Position numbers and translations under genes: made by a program. From Clostridia bacterium (GTDB lineage: Bacteria > Bacillota > Clostridia > Oscillospirales > CAG-272): a stretch of DNA of 6,136 nucleotides. The notes beneath the pieces are model-generated. The model did no database searches, had not been told where the DNA came from, and saw only the letters and a program-made list of their open reading frames with translations. The stretch covers positions 1-6,136 of the forward strand of contig JAFQPC010000184.1 in NCBI GenBank assembly GCA_017411935.1. The letters are read 5' to 3'. Positions 4,656 to 6,136 of this stretch are shown here, piece by piece; the first letter of the stretch is position 1, and each line of letters begins with the position of its first letter.

Positions 4656-6136
4656 ATGATTCAATCTTTGCATATTGAAAATATTGCCGTCGTCAAATCG
4701 CTCGACCTTGATTTCGGAGAGGGACTGACCGTCCTTTCGGGCGAGACGGGCGCGGGAAAATCCATCATTATGGATAGCCTCGGGCTCCTTCTCGGCAACC
4801 GTGCCGAAAAAGAGCTGATCCGTACGGGAGAGGAACGTGCCGAGGTCTCGGCGGTCTTTTCCGCACTTTCGAGAGAATCGCTCGCACTGCTCGAGGAGCT
4901 TGGATTTTCCGCGACCGACGATTCGATCATGCTTTCGAGAACGATGACGCAAAGCGCATCGAGTGCGAGACTGAACGGCAGAGCCATTCCGCTTTCGGTG
5001 TTGCGCGAGATCGCGGGCAAACTTTTCAATATTCACGGACAAAACGATAATCAACAATTGCTCGACCCCAAAAATCACGTCTCCTTGCTCGATGCGTATG
5101 CGGAATGTCTGAGCGAGAGAGAGGCGTACGCTAAGGTCTACCGTCAGATCTTGCATCAGCGAGCCCAAATTGATAGCCTTGCGCGTGATGCCAAGGAGCA
5201 GGCAAGACTTTGCGAGATTTTACGCTTCCAGATCGCCGATATTGACGCGGGGAAGCTGAAGGTCGGAGAGGAAGAAGCACTCACCGAGCTGACAAAAAAG
5301 CTTCGCAGTGTCGAACAGATCACCAAATGCGTCACGCTCGTCGAAAAAGCACTCAAGGGCGGAGAAAAGGGAAAAGGAGCGATCTACCTGACCGACCGCT
5401 CGGCAGAGGCGCTGACGGCAATTTCCGACGCACTGCCCGAGACCGAGGAGCTGATCGAACGGCTGAATAATATTCGCTATGAACTCGAGGATATCGCCGA
5501 ATGCGTGGCAGACCTCGATGAATTTGGGGGAGACGATGCGCTCGAAAAGCTCGATCGTGCCGAAGGACGGCTGAGCATCATCGAAAAGCTCAAACGAAAG
5601 TACGGTAGCAGCGTAGAGGAAGTTCTCGCGTTCCGTCAGGACGCGGCAGAAAAGCTTGACGCCATCGAGCACGTCGAAGACCGAATGATCGAGCTTCGAG
5701 AAGAATTGCAAAAGACCGAGAGAGAGGCAAAAGAGCTGGCAGAACAATTGAGCCAAAAACGCAGAAGTGCGGCAAAGGGGCTGACCGAAAAGATCAAGGC
5801 AACACTTGAATTTCTCGATATGCCCAAGGTTCGCTTTGAGGTCGGAATGAAGCCGACGCACGACTTTTCGGCATACGGCTGTGATGAGGTCGAATTTTTG
5901 ATCGCCACCAATGCGGGAGAGCCGCTGATGCCGATGGCAAAGATCGCGTCGGGCGGAGAACTCGCAAGAATTATGCTCTCGCTCAAAAACGTGCTCAACG
6001 AGTGCGATGGAGTGAATACCGTCATTTTCGATGAAATTGATACGGGAATTTCGGGCAAGACCTCAAGAAAAGTAGGAATCAAGCTCAAAGAGATCGGAAA
6101 GAGCGCACAAGTGCTTTGCGTGACACACTCGGCACA
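4656..6136 (+). CDS. recN: DNA repair protein RecN (3' end cut by the window edge)
   Basis: SMC-like ATPase that gathers at DNA double-strand breaks and helps recombinational repair with RecA. 493 full codons are present; RecN is usually 550-575 residues, so about 60-80 residues are missing beyond the window. The N-terminal half of the ATPase head has the Walker A GETGAGKS (29-36) and the NIHGQNDNQQLLDP motif (about 127-140). A long Glu/Lys/Leu-rich coiled coil occupies roughly 150-385. The C-terminal half of the head then shows the ABC signature ASGGELARIML (431-441), Walker B VIFDEID with D459 and E460, the D-loop region TGISGKTSRKV, and the switch histidine H491 in VTHSA just before the edge. 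It is probably the last repair gene of the operon; spoIVB and spo0A often follow in related genomes but cannot be seen. No SOS box was recognised in the 21 bases upstream. Confidence 0.96.
   Translation, partial: MIQSLHIENIAVVKSLDLDFGEGLTVLSGETGAGKSIIMDSLGLLLGNRAEKELIRTGEERAEVSAVFSALSRESLALLEELGFSATDDSIMLSRTMTQSASSARLNGRAIPLSVLREIAGKLFNIHGQNDNQQLLDPKNHVSLLDAYAECLSEREAYAKVYRQILHQRAQIDSLARDAKEQARLCEILRFQIADIDAGKLKVGEEEALTELTKKLRSVEQITKCVTLVEKALKGGEKGKGAIYLTDRSAEALTAISDALPETEELIERLNNIRYELEDIAECVADLDEFGGDDALEKLDRAEGRLSIIEKLKRKYGSSVEEVLAFRQDAAEKLDAIEHVEDRMIELREELQKTEREAKELAEQLSQKRRSAAKGLTEKIKATLEFLDMPKVRFEVGMKPTHDFSAYGCDEVEFLIATNAGEPLMPMAKIASGGELARIMLSLKNVLNECDGVNTVIFDEIDTGISGKTSRKVGIKLKEIGKSAQVLCVTHSA

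Noticed and set aside
4317..5168. A 283-codon minus-strand open frame across argR and recN
   Set aside because: Same codon-register effect: argR and recN share a frame and rarely use TTA, CTA or TCA. No family signature or plausible ribosome binding site supports it. The minus-strand frame at 5220-5861 inside recN is of the same kind.
1..6136. Search for CRISPR arrays, tRNA or rRNA genes, insertion sequences, riboswitches and defence or toxin genes
   Set aside because: None seen: coding sequence covers nearly the whole window, gaps are at most 35 bases, and every gene belongs to a known housekeeping family with intact motifs.

Overview
The window is a single, tightly packed block of seven recognisable genes plus the tail of an eighth, all on the + strand: (unknown gene tail)-xseA-xseB-ispA-tlyA-nadK-argR-recN. 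The order matches the conserved Bacillota chromosome region known from Bacillus (folD-xseA-xseB-ispA-dxs-tlyA-argR-recN) and, with nadK between tlyA and argR, the version common in Clostridia. Strong Shine-Dalgarno sequences, the gene order and fairly balanced base composition with many GCG, CTC, TCG and ATC codons suggest a member of the class Clostridia, perhaps an uncultured one. The exact family cannot be told from the sequence.

Layout: bases 1-51 are the last codons of an unidentified gene. xseA (79-1308) and xseB (1305-1553) overlap by 4 bases and encode the two subunits of exonuclease VII. ispA (1565-2464) encodes a short-chain prenyl diphosphate synthase. tlyA (2477-3259) encodes an rRNA 2'-O-methyltransferase. 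nadK (3295-4164) encodes NAD kinase, argR (4179-4634) the arginine repressor, and recN (4656 to the window edge) an SMC-like double-strand-break repair ATPase that is cut off before its C-terminus. Gaps between genes are 11 to 35 bases and none holds a convincing terminator or promoter, so the block is most likely one transcript with translational coupling. No stretch over 300 bases lacks a gene.

The genes serve different pathways: DNA repair (xseA, xseB, recN), isoprenoid chain synthesis (ispA), ribosome modification (tlyA), NADP supply (nadK) and arginine control (argR). The grouping is a conserved neighbourhood rather than one pathway. The main departure from the Bacillus order is that dxs is absent between ispA and tlyA.

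I looked for an undescribed system and found none: this is an ordinary housekeeping region with intact genes. The items worth a second look are small: an 18-bp perfect palindrome inside ispA, an AT-rich inverted repeat with an A/T tract just upstream of argR, the missing dxs, and two extra cysteines in NadK.
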